A DNA stretch of 64,000 nt from Curtobacterium sp. 9128 (GCF_007673775.1 NZ_VEAF01000001.1:562263-626262); one strand, 5' to 3'; numbered from the stretch's first letter, positions 37,426 to 45,694 are shown. Made by a program: numbers and translations. The notes: generated from the letters alone by a model not told the origin.

Positions 37426-37485
37426 GTCGTTCGGGGCTTCGTCAGGGTGCTGGGTCGCCCGGACCGGAATCGATCCCACACCCGA

Positions 37486-37605
37486 CGAGTGGTCACGACG
37501 CACCGCTCATTTCCCCCGAGTGGTCGACAACGGTCGCGCGAAGTGCCGTGCGGCGACGATCTCCGACCGTTCGACGCGCGGGAGGCGGGGTGTCGTGACC
37601 ACTCG
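37486..37605. repeat. Word-type palindromic element A
   Basis: CGAGTGGTC occurs at 37486 and again at 37517, and its inverted form closes the element at 37592-37605 (GTCGTGACCACTCG). CCGCTC lies at 37503, 17 bases after the first word. Spacing matches the neighbouring element B exactly although the word differs. Confidence 0.7.
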
Positions 37606-37691
37606 GGGCAGGGCACGGAGGGCACGCGGGCACAGCGCACGGGCACGGGCACGGGCACGGGCACGGGCACAGCGCACGCGCACGCGCATCT

Positions 37692-37780
37692 CGAGGTTCC
37701 ACGACTCGCCGCTCAGGTCCGTGGGGGTTCCACGAAGCGGCGGTCCGACGCGTCGAGGTGCGCGAATTGCGGAACCTCGA
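37692..37780. repeat. Word-type palindromic element B
   Basis: GGTTCCACGA occurs at 37695 and 37726, and GGAACCTCG at 37771 is the inverted form. CCGCTC lies at 37709. The first-word-to-anchor distance (17) and word-to-word distance (31) equal those of element A, and ACGAC precedes the anchor in both. Confidence 0.7.
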
Positions 37781-37832
37781 CGGGAACGGGAACGGGAACG
37801 CGCACGGGAACGGGCGCCTGCCCGCGGGCGGG

Positions 37833-38393
37833 TCAGGAAGCGCGGGTTGCGCGGCGCGCGGCGAGCTCGTCGGCGGGGTCGGCTGCCGGGGTCGCGTCGA
37901 GCTCGACCAGGGAGCTCTCGACCTCACGCAGGACCTTGCCGACCGCGATGCCGAACACGCCCTGACCGCGAGACACCAGGTCGATGACCTCGTCGTCGGA
38001 GGTGCACAGGTAGACCGAGGCTCCATCGGACATCAGGGTCGTCTGGGCGAGGTCCGAGACGCCGGACTCGCGGAGCTGGTTGACGGCCGTGCGGATCTGC
38101 TGGAGCGAGATGCCGGTGTCGAGGAGGCGCTTGACGAGCTTCAGGACGAGGATGTCGCGGAACCCGTACAGCCGCTGCGAACCGGAACCCGCGGCGCCGC
38201 GGATGGTCGGCTGCACGAGTTCGGTGCGGGCCCAGTAGTCGAGCTGGCGGTAGCTGATCCCGGCGGCCTTGGCGGCGACGGTGCCGCGGTAGCCGTTCTG
38301 CTCGTCGTGTTCCGGGAGCCCGTCGGTGAAGAGCAGCCCGAGGTCGTACCGCGTCATGTCCGACGGGGTGCCGGGGGTACCACTGTCGCTCAT
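37833..38393 (-). CDS. MerR family regulator, Rv1830-like
   Basis: This 186-residue protein has an N-terminal MerR winged helix (about residues 35-105: YRGTVAAKAAGISYRQLDYWARTELV) and a C-terminal region without metal-binding cysteines. It corresponds in order to Rv1830 beside garA and Rv1828 in mycobacteria. The gap upstream contains a TCAACC-N5-TTGAAG dyad identical in half-sites to one upstream of ftsZ, so it may be controlled by the neighbouring MerR protein, or control itself and ftsZ. Confidence 0.85.
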   Translation of the reverse strand: MSDSGTPGTPSDMTRYDLGLLFTDGLPEHDEQNGYRGTVAAKAAGISYRQLDYWARTELVQPTIRGAAGSGSQRLYGFRDILVLKLVKRLLDTGISLQQIRTAVNQLRESGVSDLAQTTLMSDGASVYLCTSDDEVIDLVSRGQGVFGIAVGKVLREVESSLVELDATPAADPADELAARRATRAS

Positions 38394-38448
38394 CGAACTA
38401 CCCCACTCATTGGACTGCCTTCCAGGACGATCGAGCCCTCATCCGAAG

Positions 38449-38465
38449 CTTCAACGACGGGTTGA
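38449..38465 (-). promoter_or_regulatory. Putative FtsR-like operator, second copy
   Basis: The minus strand reads TCAACC, CGTCG, TTGAAG, the same half-sites and spacing as the box upstream of ftsZ (5565-5581). It lies 56 bases upstream of the MerR start codon, in the 199-base gap between the two MerR genes. Confidence 0.55.
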
Positions 38466-38592
38466 GAGTTGTGCCGGTTCCCACGGTAGCGACTCCGACG
38501 GCTCCGACGCGGGACATCCGACTCGGCGCGTCCGGCGTGTCGAGGATACGCCCCGGCACCGACTCCCCGACAGGGCCCGCGCGGGTCCCGGG

Positions 38593-39297
38593 TCATGCGT
38601 CCATCCGTCCGATCGCCGCGCGGATCAGGTTCGAGCGGATCACCTCGAGGTGACCGGCGATCTCCCGCGCGGCCTCGAGCGCCTTGGCCTTCGACGTGGC
38701 GTCCCCGCGGCGGGAGACGGGCATGAGGGCCGACTCGATGAGCCCGACCTCGCGCTCCGCGGTGGACCGGAAGGTGCGGAGGTGCCGGGGTTCGATGCCG
38801 GTCCGCTGGAGTTCGACGAGGGCCTTCAGGACGACCACGGCGTCCTCGCCGAAGGTCTCCGACGCGGGCAGCAGCGATGCGGACACGGCGTCCGCGAGCA
38901 GCATCGGGGTCGCGCCGGCCGCACGGACGAGGTCGTCGCGCGAGTACCGCTTCTCGCCCCCGAGGATGGAGGGCTTCGGGCCGTCACCACCCCCGGGCAG
39001 GACGGGCTCGCGACCGGCGTCGAGGTCGGCGAGGTACTCCTTGATGACCTTGAGCGGCAGGTAGTGGTCGCGCTGCAGGCCGAGCACGATCCGGAGTCGC
39101 TCGACGTCGGCCGCGGAGAACTTGCGGTACCCGCTCGCCGTCCGGATCGGCGTGACGAGCTCACGCTCCTCGAGGAACCGCAGCTTCGAACTCGACAGGT
39201 CCGGGAAGTCCGGCTTGAGCCGGGCGATGACCTGGCCGATCGTCAGCAGGTCCGCGGCCGGCGAACCCGACCGCGCCGCGGCCGAGCGGGCGGCCAC
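38593..39297 (-). CDS. ftsR: MerR family regulator, FtsR/Rv1828-like
   Basis: This 234-residue protein starts with a MerR winged helix (LLTIGQVIARLKPDFPDLSS, then SGYRKFSAADVERL) and has a long helical C-terminal half. Corynebacterium FtsR and mycobacterial Rv1828 share this layout and the position after the FHA gene; FtsR activates ftsZ. The GTG start at 39297 overlaps the last base of the FHA stop codon (TAGTG). A regulatory link to ftsZ here is supported by the shared dyad but not proven. The symbol is a homology suggestion. Confidence 0.85.
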   Translation of the reverse strand: MAARSAAARSGSPAADLLTIGQVIARLKPDFPDLSSSKLRFLEERELVTPIRTASGYRKFSAADVERLRIVLGLQRDHYLPLKVIKEYLADLDAGREPVLPGGGDGPKPSILGGEKRYSRDDLVRAAGATPMLLADAVSASLLPASETFGEDAVVVLKALVELQRTGIEPRHLRTFRSTAEREVGLIESALMPVSRRGDATSKAKALEAAREIAGHLEVIRSNLIRAAIGRMDA

Positions 39298-39776
39298 TAC
39301 GCGTTCGCCAGGCGCGCCAGGTCGACCCGGGATGCGTAGAACGTCAGGCGGAACTTGCCGACCTGGACCTCGGCGCCGTCGGTGAGCGGCGCTTCGTCGA
39401 TCCGGGTGCCGTCGAAGTACGTCCCGTTGAGCGACCCGAGGTCCTTCACGCGGAACGCCGTCCCGGTGCGGACGAACTGCGCGTGCTTGCGCGAGACCGT
39501 GACGTCGTCGAGGAAGATCTCGGCGTCGGGGTGGCGACCGGCCGTCGTGACGTCGGAGTCGAGCAGGAACCGGGCGCCGACGTTCGGGCCGCGACGCACG
39601 ACGAGCAGTGCCGAGCCGGACGGCAGGGCGTTGATCGCGTCGCGCTCTTCGGGTGAGACACCGGACTCCGGCGTCAGCGCGGCGCCCATGTCCATGCTGA
39701 AGGTCAGCGTCGTGTCGACCAGCCGCTGCTCCGGGGCTCGTGCTCCCTGCGGCTGCGGAACCACTGGATCTGGCAT
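39297..39776 (-). CDS. garA: GarA/OdhI-like FHA protein
   Basis: This 159-residue protein has a C-terminal FHA domain (about residues 62-145: GRHPDAEIFLDDVTVSRKHAQF, then SLNGTYFDG) and a flexible N-terminus with VDTTLTFS. In GarA and OdhI, phosphorylation of a threonine in an N-terminal ETTS-type motif by PknB or PknG switches the protein off 2-oxoglutarate dehydrogenase. The DTT here is at the corresponding place. ATG at 39776 has a perfect AGGAGG. It leads a three-gene unit with the MerR genes. Confidence 0.9.
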   Translation of the reverse strand: MPDPVVPQPQGARAPEQRLVDTTLTFSMDMGAALTPESGVSPEERDAINALPSGSALLVVRRGPNVGARFLLDSDVTTAGRHPDAEIFLDDVTVSRKHAQFVRTGTAFRVKDLGSLNGTYFDGTRIDEAPLTDGAEVQVGKFRLTFYASRVDLARLANA

Positions 39777-39909
39777 CGTGGACCTCCTCCTCTTGGCAAC
39801 CAAGCGTATCGGAAACGCCTGGGTGCGCGAGAGTCCCGTGGACGGGTGACATCCGCTGTCCGCGACGAGCGGACAGCTGCGCGCTCGGCTCCACGGCCCG
39901 GAACGCCGG

Positions 39910-40947
39910 TCAGCGGCCGCGCGCGAGCAGCCAGAGCAGGTAGGGCGCGCCGACGACACCGGTGACGACGCCGACGGGCAGGGTGTTCCCGGGGATCGCG
40001 AACTGTGCGACGAGGTCGCTCGCCAGGACGACCACGGCGCCCACCACGGCCGTCACGCCGAGCGCGACCCGGCCACCGCCGACGAGCCTCCTGGCCAGGG
40101 GCGCGGCCATCAGCGCGACGAAGGACACGGGGCCGGCGGTGGCGACGGCGGCGGCGGTGAGGCACACGGCCGTGAGGAACAGCAGGAGCTTCGCCCGGTT
40201 CGGTCGGAGCCCGAGCGAGGCGGCGACGTCGTCGCCGAGGGTCAGGACGGTGAGCCGTGGGGACTGCACGAGGGCCGCGGCCATCAGCACGACGAACGCG
40301 ACCGCGAGCACGCCGACGACGTCCCGGTCGACGGCGTTGAGGCTGCCGGAGAGCCAGAGCAGGGCGGTGCCGGCCTGTTGCACGGTGCCGCTGGTCAGCA
40401 TCCACCCGGTGACGCTCAGCGACATCGCGGCGACCCCGATGCCGACGAGCACCACGCGGTTGCCGGTGATCCCCCGACGCCAGGCGAGGGCGGCGATGAG
40501 CAGTGACACGAGCACCGCGCCGACGAGCACCGTCCAGAACAGGCCGATGCCGGAGACCCCGAAGAGGACGATCGCGGTCAGGCCGGACGCGCTCGCGCCG
40601 GACGTGATGCCGATGACGTCCGGACTCGCGATCGGGTTCCGGACGACGCTCTGCACGATGCCGCCCGCCACGCCGAGCGCGGCCCCGACGAGGACGGCGG
40701 CGAGGGTCCTCGGCCCGCGGAGCTGCCCGATCACGAAGTCCGAGATCGTGTCGCCGTGCCCGACCATCGCCGCCACGACCTGCCCCGGCGAGAGCGGGAT
40801 GTCGCCGACGCCGAGGCCGACGAGCACGAGGGCGACGAGCACGACGAGCACGACCCCGAGCACCACGAGCTCACGTCGCGCTCCCCGGAGTCGGCCGGGA
40901 GCGGCGACCCGGCCGGCCCGGGCGTCGACGACCTCACCCCTGCTCAC
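39910..40947 (-). CDS. FecCD iron-siderophore permease
   Basis: This 345-residue permease has nine or ten transmembrane segments and the FecCD-type motif ITSGASASGLTAIV with VRNPIASPDVIG. It would pair with the permease encoded immediately upstream. GTG at 40947 overlaps the other permease gene's stop (GTGA). No binding protein or ATPase gene follows: the next gene to the left encodes the FHA protein. Substrate is probably a ferric siderophore, supported by the iron box upstream of the pair. Confidence 0.88.
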   Translation of the reverse strand: MSRGEVVDARAGRVAAPGRLRGARRELVVLGVVLVVLVALVLVGLGVGDIPLSPGQVVAAMVGHGDTISDFVIGQLRGPRTLAAVLVGAALGVAGGIVQSVVRNPIASPDVIGITSGASASGLTAIVLFGVSGIGLFWTVLVGAVLVSLLIAALAWRRGITGNRVVLVGIGVAAMSLSVTGWMLTSGTVQQAGTALLWLSGSLNAVDRDVVGVLAVAFVVLMAAALVQSPRLTVLTLGDDVAASLGLRPNRAKLLLFLTAVCLTAAAVATAGPVSFVALMAAPLARRLVGGGRVALGVTAVVGAVVVLASDLVAQFAIPGNTLPVGVVTGVVGAPYLLWLLARGR

Positions 40948-41978
40948 AGGCCACGCACCGCCCGCGAGCGCACGAGTGCGATGAACACCGGCGCACCGAT
41001 CAGCGCCGTCACGATGCCGACCTGCAGCTCCCCCGGGTACGCCACGACGCGTCCGATGACGTCGGCGACGAGGAGCAGCGCCGGCGCGACGAGGGCGGAC
41101 AGCAGGATCGTCCACCGGTGGTCGGGACCGCTCAACCGGCGGACGGCGTGGGGCACGGCCAGCCCGACGAACGCGATCGGCCCGGCGGCGGCGACCGCGG
41201 ACCCGGCGAGCAGCACCGTGACCAGGCCACCGACCGCACGGACCACCACGACACGCTGCCCGAGCGACGCCGCGAGCTCGTCCCCGAGTGCGAGCGTGTT
41301 GAGCGACCGACCGAGGGCGAACGCGATGCCGAGCCCGACGACCACGGGGACGGTGACGATCCCGGCGGTGCCGAGGTCCTTCCCGGCGAGCGCACCGACC
41401 TGCCAGAACCGCAGCTGGTCGAGCAGGCTCTGGCTCGTCACGAGGACGGCGGTCGAGACCGACCCGAGCGCGGCAGCGACCACGGCACCGGAGAGCGCGA
41501 GCCCCACCGGGGTCAGCCCGCGGCGGGCGACGGCCGCGATGCCGTACACCAGGAGTGCCGCGAGGGCCGCGCCGACGAAGGCGAAGGGCAGGTAGGCGGC
41601 GGTGCCACTGATGCCGAAGACGGCGATGCCGGTGACCACCGCGAGCGCCGCGCCGGAGTTGATGCCGAGGATGCTCGGGTCGGCGAGCGGGTTGCGCGTC
41701 ACGCCCTGCATCACCGCACCGGCGACGCCGAGTGCGGCACCGGCGAGCAGCCCGACGAGGGTGCGCGGCACCCGGTTGCCGAGGACGATGAGGCCGATCT
41801 CGTCGTTCCGGCCCGGGTGCAGCACGGTGTCGAGGACCGTCCCCAGCGGGATCGGCCGCGATCCGAAGGCGATGCTCAGCGCCACCGCGACGAGGAGCAC
41901 CACGACGGCGAGGACCGTCGCGCCGACGAGTCGGCGGACGGAGCTGGGCGCGGGAGGCACGGGCGACGGGGAACGCAT
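40944..41978 (-). CDS. FecCD iron-siderophore permease, partner
   Basis: This 344-residue permease has about ten hydrophobic segments and the FecCD motifs TRNPLADPSILGINSGAALAV and LVGLLAGAALGVAGAVMQG. The pair would form a heterodimeric transmembrane channel. Its ATG lies next to a putative DtxR/IdeR box, so expression should rise under iron limitation. The required ATPase and lipoprotein must be encoded elsewhere. Confidence 0.9.
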   Translation of the reverse strand: MRSPSPVPPAPSSVRRLVGATVLAVVVLLVAVALSIAFGSRPIPLGTVLDTVLHPGRNDEIGLIVLGNRVPRTLVGLLAGAALGVAGAVMQGVTRNPLADPSILGINSGAALAVVTGIAVFGISGTAAYLPFAFVGAALAALLVYGIAAVARRGLTPVGLALSGAVVAAALGSVSTAVLVTSQSLLDQLRFWQVGALAGKDLGTAGIVTVPVVVGLGIAFALGRSLNTLALGDELAASLGQRVVVVRAVGGLVTVLLAGSAVAAAGPIAFVGLAVPHAVRRLSGPDHRWTILLSALVAPALLLVADVIGRVVAYPGELQVGIVTALIGAPVFIALVRSRAVRGL

Positions 41979-41979
41979 G

Positions 41980-41998
41980 AGGGGTGAGGCAACCCTAA
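41980..41998 (-). promoter_or_regulatory. Putative DtxR/IdeR iron box
   Basis: The minus strand reads TTAGGGTTGCCTCACCCCT just upstream of the permease start codon. It keeps TTAGG and most central positions of the actinobacterial consensus TTAGGTTAGGCTAACCTAA (about 12 of 19). Its position over the translation start region would allow blocking of transcription. Confidence 0.5.
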
Positions 41999-42145
41999 CG
42001 GCTCGTCGGGTGACGGCTCCTCGGCGATCGTCGAGGCAGTCGTGAGCGCGTGCAGGGCTCGTTCATAGCTCCGTCATGGGGAACGGGCCTGTACTCGTAC
42101 CCATCGACGCCCGACCGGGACGTCGAGAGCGACCGGAGAGCACCG

Positions 42146-43696
42146 ATGAACGAGATCCCGAACCCCGACGCCGAGCCGGGCACCACCCCGAACGACGCGC
42201 AGGCCACGCCCCGCTCCTCGTGGGAGGCGCCGCACGCGGACCGGTCGACGCTCCGTCCCGCCTACGCCTTCGACGGCTCCGGTCCGTACCTCTACGCGCC
42301 GGACGGTTCCGGCCCCTACGCCTACACGCACGACGGGCGCGGCCCGTACCTGATCGGGAGCCCGGCGTTGGCCGGCACCGCGGGCGCCTGGACCCAGGCA
42401 GCCCCGCACGCGGGGCACGACGCACACGCGCCGTACGGGCACCAGGCGCAGCACCCGTCCACGGTCCCCGGTTGGAGCGGCGCGTTCGGCACCCGCCCCG
42501 GTTCGCGGAAGCGCCGACTCGGGCTGGTCATCGGCTCCGGCATCGCCGCGCTCGCGATCGTGGGCGCTGCCGGTGGCACCGCGCTCGGTCTGACCTCGTC
42601 CGGCACCAGGACCACGTCGAGCCAGTCGCAGGGCACCACCACCACGCCGGGCACGGGCAACGGGAGCGGGACCTACGGCTTCACCGTCCCCGGCAACGGG
42701 AGCGGGAGCGGTTCCTCCGGCGACGGCAGCGGGTCGTCCGGCAGCGGGACGAGCACGCAGTCTCCCGCGACCGCCGCCACCGCCGCCCAGAAGAAGGGGC
42801 TCGTCACGATCGACACCGTGATGAACTACGACGCCTCCTCGCAGGCCGCCGGAACGGGCATGGTCCTCACCTCGGACGGCACCGTGCTGACGAACAACCA
42901 CGTGATCCAGGGTGCGACGAGCATCACGGTGACCGACGAGACCACCGGCAAGGAGTACAAGGCCGACGTCGTCGGTGCCGACGCCACGAACGACGTCGCG
43001 GTCCTCAAGCTCGAGGGCGCGTCCGGCCTGTCGACGGTCACGCTCGACGACGACGGCGAGCCGAAGACCGGGGACGCCGTCACGGACGTCGGCAACGCCG
43101 AGGGCACCGGCAACCTCGTCGCCGCGACCGGCACGGTCACCGCGACCGACCAGGACATCCAGGTCCAGAGCGAGTCGGGCACCGGCACCGAGTCGCTGCA
43201 CGGTCTCATCGAGGTCGCTGCCGACATCGTCTCCGGCGACTCCGGCGGACCGGTCCTCGACTCCGAGGGCGAGGTCGTCGGCATGGCGACGGCGGCGTCG
43301 TCCGGCTCGGCCGACGTCACGGGCTACGCGATCCCGATCACCACGGCGAAGTCGATCGCGGACAAGATCCTGGCCGGTGACGCCACCGGGACGATCACGA
43401 TCGGCCTCCCGGCCTTCCTGGGTGTCCAGGTGAGCGGCGCGGCCGGTGGGACGTCGGGGACCACGGGCGGTGTGGCGGTCGCCGGGACCGTCGCCGGGTC
43501 GGGTGCGGCCGCCGCCGGGCTCGCCGCCGGGGACACCATCACCTCGATCGACGGCACGGCGATCACGAGCGCGGACCAGCTCACCCAGGTGATCCAGTCG
43601 AAGTCCGTCGGCGACCGCGTCTCGGTCGGCTACACGGACAGCACGGGTGCCGCGACCACGGTCACGGTGACCCTGACCGCCGGCCCGGCTGCCTAG
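42146..43696 (+). CDS. HtrA-like trypsin/PDZ serine protease
   Basis: This 516-residue membrane-anchored protease has a long cytoplasmic N-terminus, one helix (about residues 128-152), a Thr/Ser/Gly-rich linker, a trypsin-like domain and a C-terminal PDZ domain (about 435-510). Catalytic residues are His in LTNNHVI, Asp in ATNDVAVLKL and Ser in SGDSGGPV. The N-terminus has three consecutive DGxGPYxY-type repeats (about residues 35-65). ATG at 42146 has GGAGAG upstream. It probably acts in envelope protein quality control. Confidence 0.9.
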   Translation: MNEIPNPDAEPGTTPNDAQATPRSSWEAPHADRSTLRPAYAFDGSGPYLYAPDGSGPYAYTHDGRGPYLIGSPALAGTAGAWTQAAPHAGHDAHAPYGHQAQHPSTVPGWSGAFGTRPGSRKRRLGLVIGSGIAALAIVGAAGGTALGLTSSGTRTTSSQSQGTTTTPGTGNGSGTYGFTVPGNGSGSGSSGDGSGSSGSGTSTQSPATAATAAQKKGLVTIDTVMNYDASSQAAGTGMVLTSDGTVLTNNHVIQGATSITVTDETTGKEYKADVVGADATNDVAVLKLEGASGLSTVTLDDDGEPKTGDAVTDVGNAEGTGNLVAATGTVTATDQDIQVQSESGTGTESLHGLIEVAADIVSGDSGGPVLDSEGEVVGMATAASSGSADVTGYAIPITTAKSIADKILAGDATGTITIGLPAFLGVQVSGAAGGTSGTTGGVAVAGTVAGSGAAAAGLAAGDTITSIDGTAITSADQLTQVIQSKSVGDRVSVGYTDSTGAATTVTVTLTAGPAA

Positions 43697-44889
43697 CCCT
43701 CGGCAGCAGGCACGGCGGGCAGGAACGCCCGCACCAGCGACCGGTACACGTTCGCCGGCGACTCCGCACGGAAGGCGGAGGCGCCGGCGTCCGTGCGTCC
43801 GACGCGGGCGAACCCGTTGCCCTCGGCGCGCACGATCGTGACCGGACGTGGTGTCCCCGGACGACGGAGGTAGGACACCGTCCACGGCGCCGCCCAGAAC
43901 CGGGCGAGCCGGGGGTCGGCCTCCGCGAGGTGTTCGGGCAGGTCGGGGGCGGTGTCGCCGCCGGCGAGGCGCCGGTCGAGCAGGTCGGCCCGGAGCGACC
44001 CCGTGCGGAACGGGAAGGTCCACGTCGGACCGACACCGAGCCTCCCGGCCGCGATCGCGACCACGCGTTCCGGCGCGAGCCGGGTGACCACCGAGTCGCC
44101 GTCGTCCGTCCCGTCGACCACGGTGCCGGCCCAGGCCTGGAGGCGCGACACGCGCCCGTCGGGCAGGTGCTGTTCCAGCGTGGTCGGCTGCACCGCCTCG
44201 GCCCACGGCTCGATGAGCGTCTGCGTGGTCGCCGGGACGGTGCCGAAGCGCCCGACCAGGCCGGCGTCCACCAGTCCGCGCCCGCCCGGGGTGCGGAGCA
44301 GGGTCGGGCTCCAGCGCTTGCCGGCCGTGCTCTGCAACGTCGAGAGCGCGTCGGAGTCGAGGCGGGGCCCCTCGATGCCCTGCGGTGTCGGGGCGGTGGG
44401 CAGCGGTTCGAGGTCGCGTGGCGCGGCGGCCGTGACCGGGCCGACGGCGCGGACGGAGTCGAGCACCGCGAAGACGGCGTCGTCCGTGGCGTCCAGCCGG
44501 ACCAGCGGTCGTTCGACGGTCACGTCGACGCGGTGGCGTCCGGTCACGAAGAGCAGGTGGGCTCCCGCGACGGCGGTGGACTCGTGGTCCTCGTGGTCGG
44601 CACCGGGACGGACGTACTCGACGAGCCGTGCCGGGGCGCCGACCGATGCCCAGACGTCGCAGCCGACGAGGAGCAGACCGTCGACGGAACCGGGCAGCCG
44701 TTCCAGGAGCGAGGCGTTCTCGTCGCCGATGCCGCGGTCGCTCGGGCGGGAGCGGACGGTCAGGACGACGTCGTCGCCGGACAGGCGGAGGTCGGCCTGG
44801 GACACGTCCTCGCGACGCCAGGAGTCGGGGTGGCGGAGCGTCACCCGTGCGGTGCGGTCCTCGGAGCCGAGCGGGACGGGGACTGCCAT
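43693..44889 (-). CDS. Uncharacterised 398-residue soluble protein
   Basis: I do not recognise the family with confidence. There is no signal peptide or membrane helix. The N-terminal 155 residues alternate short strands and acidic loops (SWRREDVSQADLRLSGDDVVL, ERLPGSVDGLLLVG) that are reminiscent of LpqN/Mog1-type domains; the rest contains EPWAEAVQPTTLEQHLPDGRV and a basic C-terminal helix. Its stop codon overlaps that of the convergent protease gene in CTAG. Codon use and GC at third positions match its neighbours, so it is a real gene. Confidence 0.75.
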   Translation of the reverse strand: MAVPVPLGSEDRTARVTLRHPDSWRREDVSQADLRLSGDDVVLTVRSRPSDRGIGDENASLLERLPGSVDGLLLVGCDVWASVGAPARLVEYVRPGADHEDHESTAVAGAHLLFVTGRHRVDVTVERPLVRLDATDDAVFAVLDSVRAVGPVTAAAPRDLEPLPTAPTPQGIEGPRLDSDALSTLQSTAGKRWSPTLLRTPGGRGLVDAGLVGRFGTVPATTQTLIEPWAEAVQPTTLEQHLPDGRVSRLQAWAGTVVDGTDDGDSVVTRLAPERVVAIAAGRLGVGPTWTFPFRTGSLRADLLDRRLAGGDTAPDLPEHLAEADPRLARFWAAPWTVSYLRRPGTPRPVTIVRAEGNGFARVGRTDAGASAFRAESPANVYRSLVRAFLPAVPAAEG

Positions 44890-44965
44890 GGCCGAAGGCT
44901 ACGACGCAGCCGGGGCGAGGCCGCTGACGGCTCGCCGGGGTGCCGCGGTTCGCACCAGCCGGTCG

Positions 44966-45211
44966 TCAGCGTGGACGGCGCTCCGGCGGGGGTGGGACGC
45001 GCTTGGCGGCGACGACGTCGGCGAGGCGCACCTCGACGCGTCCGCGGCGGGTGTCGATCGTGACGGAGTCCGGTGTCCGTGCCACCAGGTCGCCGAGGGC
45101 GTCGGTCGCGCCGGCGCCGTCGCGGGCCCGGACGACGACGCGTTCGCCGATCGTGGCGTCGCCGAGCAGGCCGAGGGCGAGTGCCCTGGCGATCCGTGCC
45201 TGTTCGTCCAC
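44966..45211 (-). CDS. Stand-alone Rv0428c-type SH3-like domain
   Basis: This 81-residue frame reads IGERVVVRARDGAGATDALGDLVARTPDSVTI followed by RRGRVEVRLADVVAAKRVPPPPE. The pattern matches the small SH3-like domain that precedes the GNAT domain in Rv0428c-type acetyltransferases, here without the catalytic part. It starts with GTG at 45211. It may be a relic or a stand-alone RNA- or protein-binding module. Confidence 0.6.
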   Translation of the reverse strand: MDEQARIARALALGLLGDATIGERVVVRARDGAGATDALGDLVARTPDSVTIDTRRGRVEVRLADVVAAKRVPPPPERRPR

Positions 45212-45270
45212 GCCGTCGACCCTACGGTGCTGGGCGGGCGGGGCCGGGACAGGCCGGGCGGGGCCGCCCG

Positions 45271-45290
45271 CGCTCGCGCTCGCGCTCGCG
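45271..45290. repeat. Short CGCTCG tandem repeat
   Basis: The hexamer CGCTCG repeats 3.3 times just upstream of the S4 protein gene. It lies between two divergent genes and directly precedes a possible -10 box (TAGGGT at 45296). Confidence 0.6.
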
Positions 45291-45307
45291 CCGCCTAGGG
45301 TGGAGGG

Positions 45308-45670
45308 ATGGACAAGGCCCGCGTGGACAGCTGGATCTGGGCGGTCCGGATCACGAAGACCCGGTCCGCCGCGACGACCGCGTGCAAGGCGGGGCACGTC
45401 CGGGTGAACGGCGAGCGGGCGAAGCCGTCCACACCCGTCGGTCCCGGCGACGAGGTCCGGGTGCGACAGGCCGGGTTCGACCGCATCGTGGTCGTGCGGA
45501 GCATCATCCTGAAGCGTGTCGGTGCCACCGAGGCCGCGAAGCACCTCGACGACCGCACCCCGCCGCAGCTGCCGAAGGAGGAGGCCGGCTTCGTCCCGAT
45601 GCGTGAGCGCGGCGCCGGCCGCCCCAGCAAGCGGGAGCGCCGCGACCTCGAGAAGCTCCGCGGGTACTGA
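45308..45670 (+). CDS. S4-domain RNA-binding protein, Hsp15-like
   Basis: This 120-residue protein has an N-terminal S4 domain (RVDSWIWAVRITKTRSAATTACKAGHVRVNGERAKPS) and a basic C-terminal helix ending KRERRDLEKLRGY. It resembles HslR/Hsp15, which rescues 50S subunits carrying stalled peptidyl-tRNA after heat shock. The ATG lies six bases after TAGGGT and the adjacent GGAGGG is too close to act as a normal ribosome site, so a leaderless message is possible. Confidence 0.85.
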   Translation: MDKARVDSWIWAVRITKTRSAATTACKAGHVRVNGERAKPSTPVGPGDEVRVRQAGFDRIVVVRSIILKRVGATEAAKHLDDRTPPQLPKEEAGFVPMRERGAGRPSKRERRDLEKLRGY

Positions 45671-45694
45671 CCAGACTCTGCGGCTCCCGGACGG

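Larger units (their letters stand above)
37371..37832. other. Repeat-filled convergent intergenic region
   Basis: No gene is visible between the converging ParA-like and MerR genes. The region contains a terminator, two word-type palindromic elements (37486-37605 and 37692-37780), a run of CACGGG hexamers near 37638-37670 and a run of GGGAAC hexamers near 37781-37800. Open frames here are produced by the hexamer repeats. Confidence 0.6.

Noticed and set aside
37440..37490. tRNA-like 3' end (GGAATCGATCCC followed by CACACCCG)
   Set aside because: The T-arm does not fold with the canonical stem and TTCGA loop, and no anticodon or D-arm can be found on either side.
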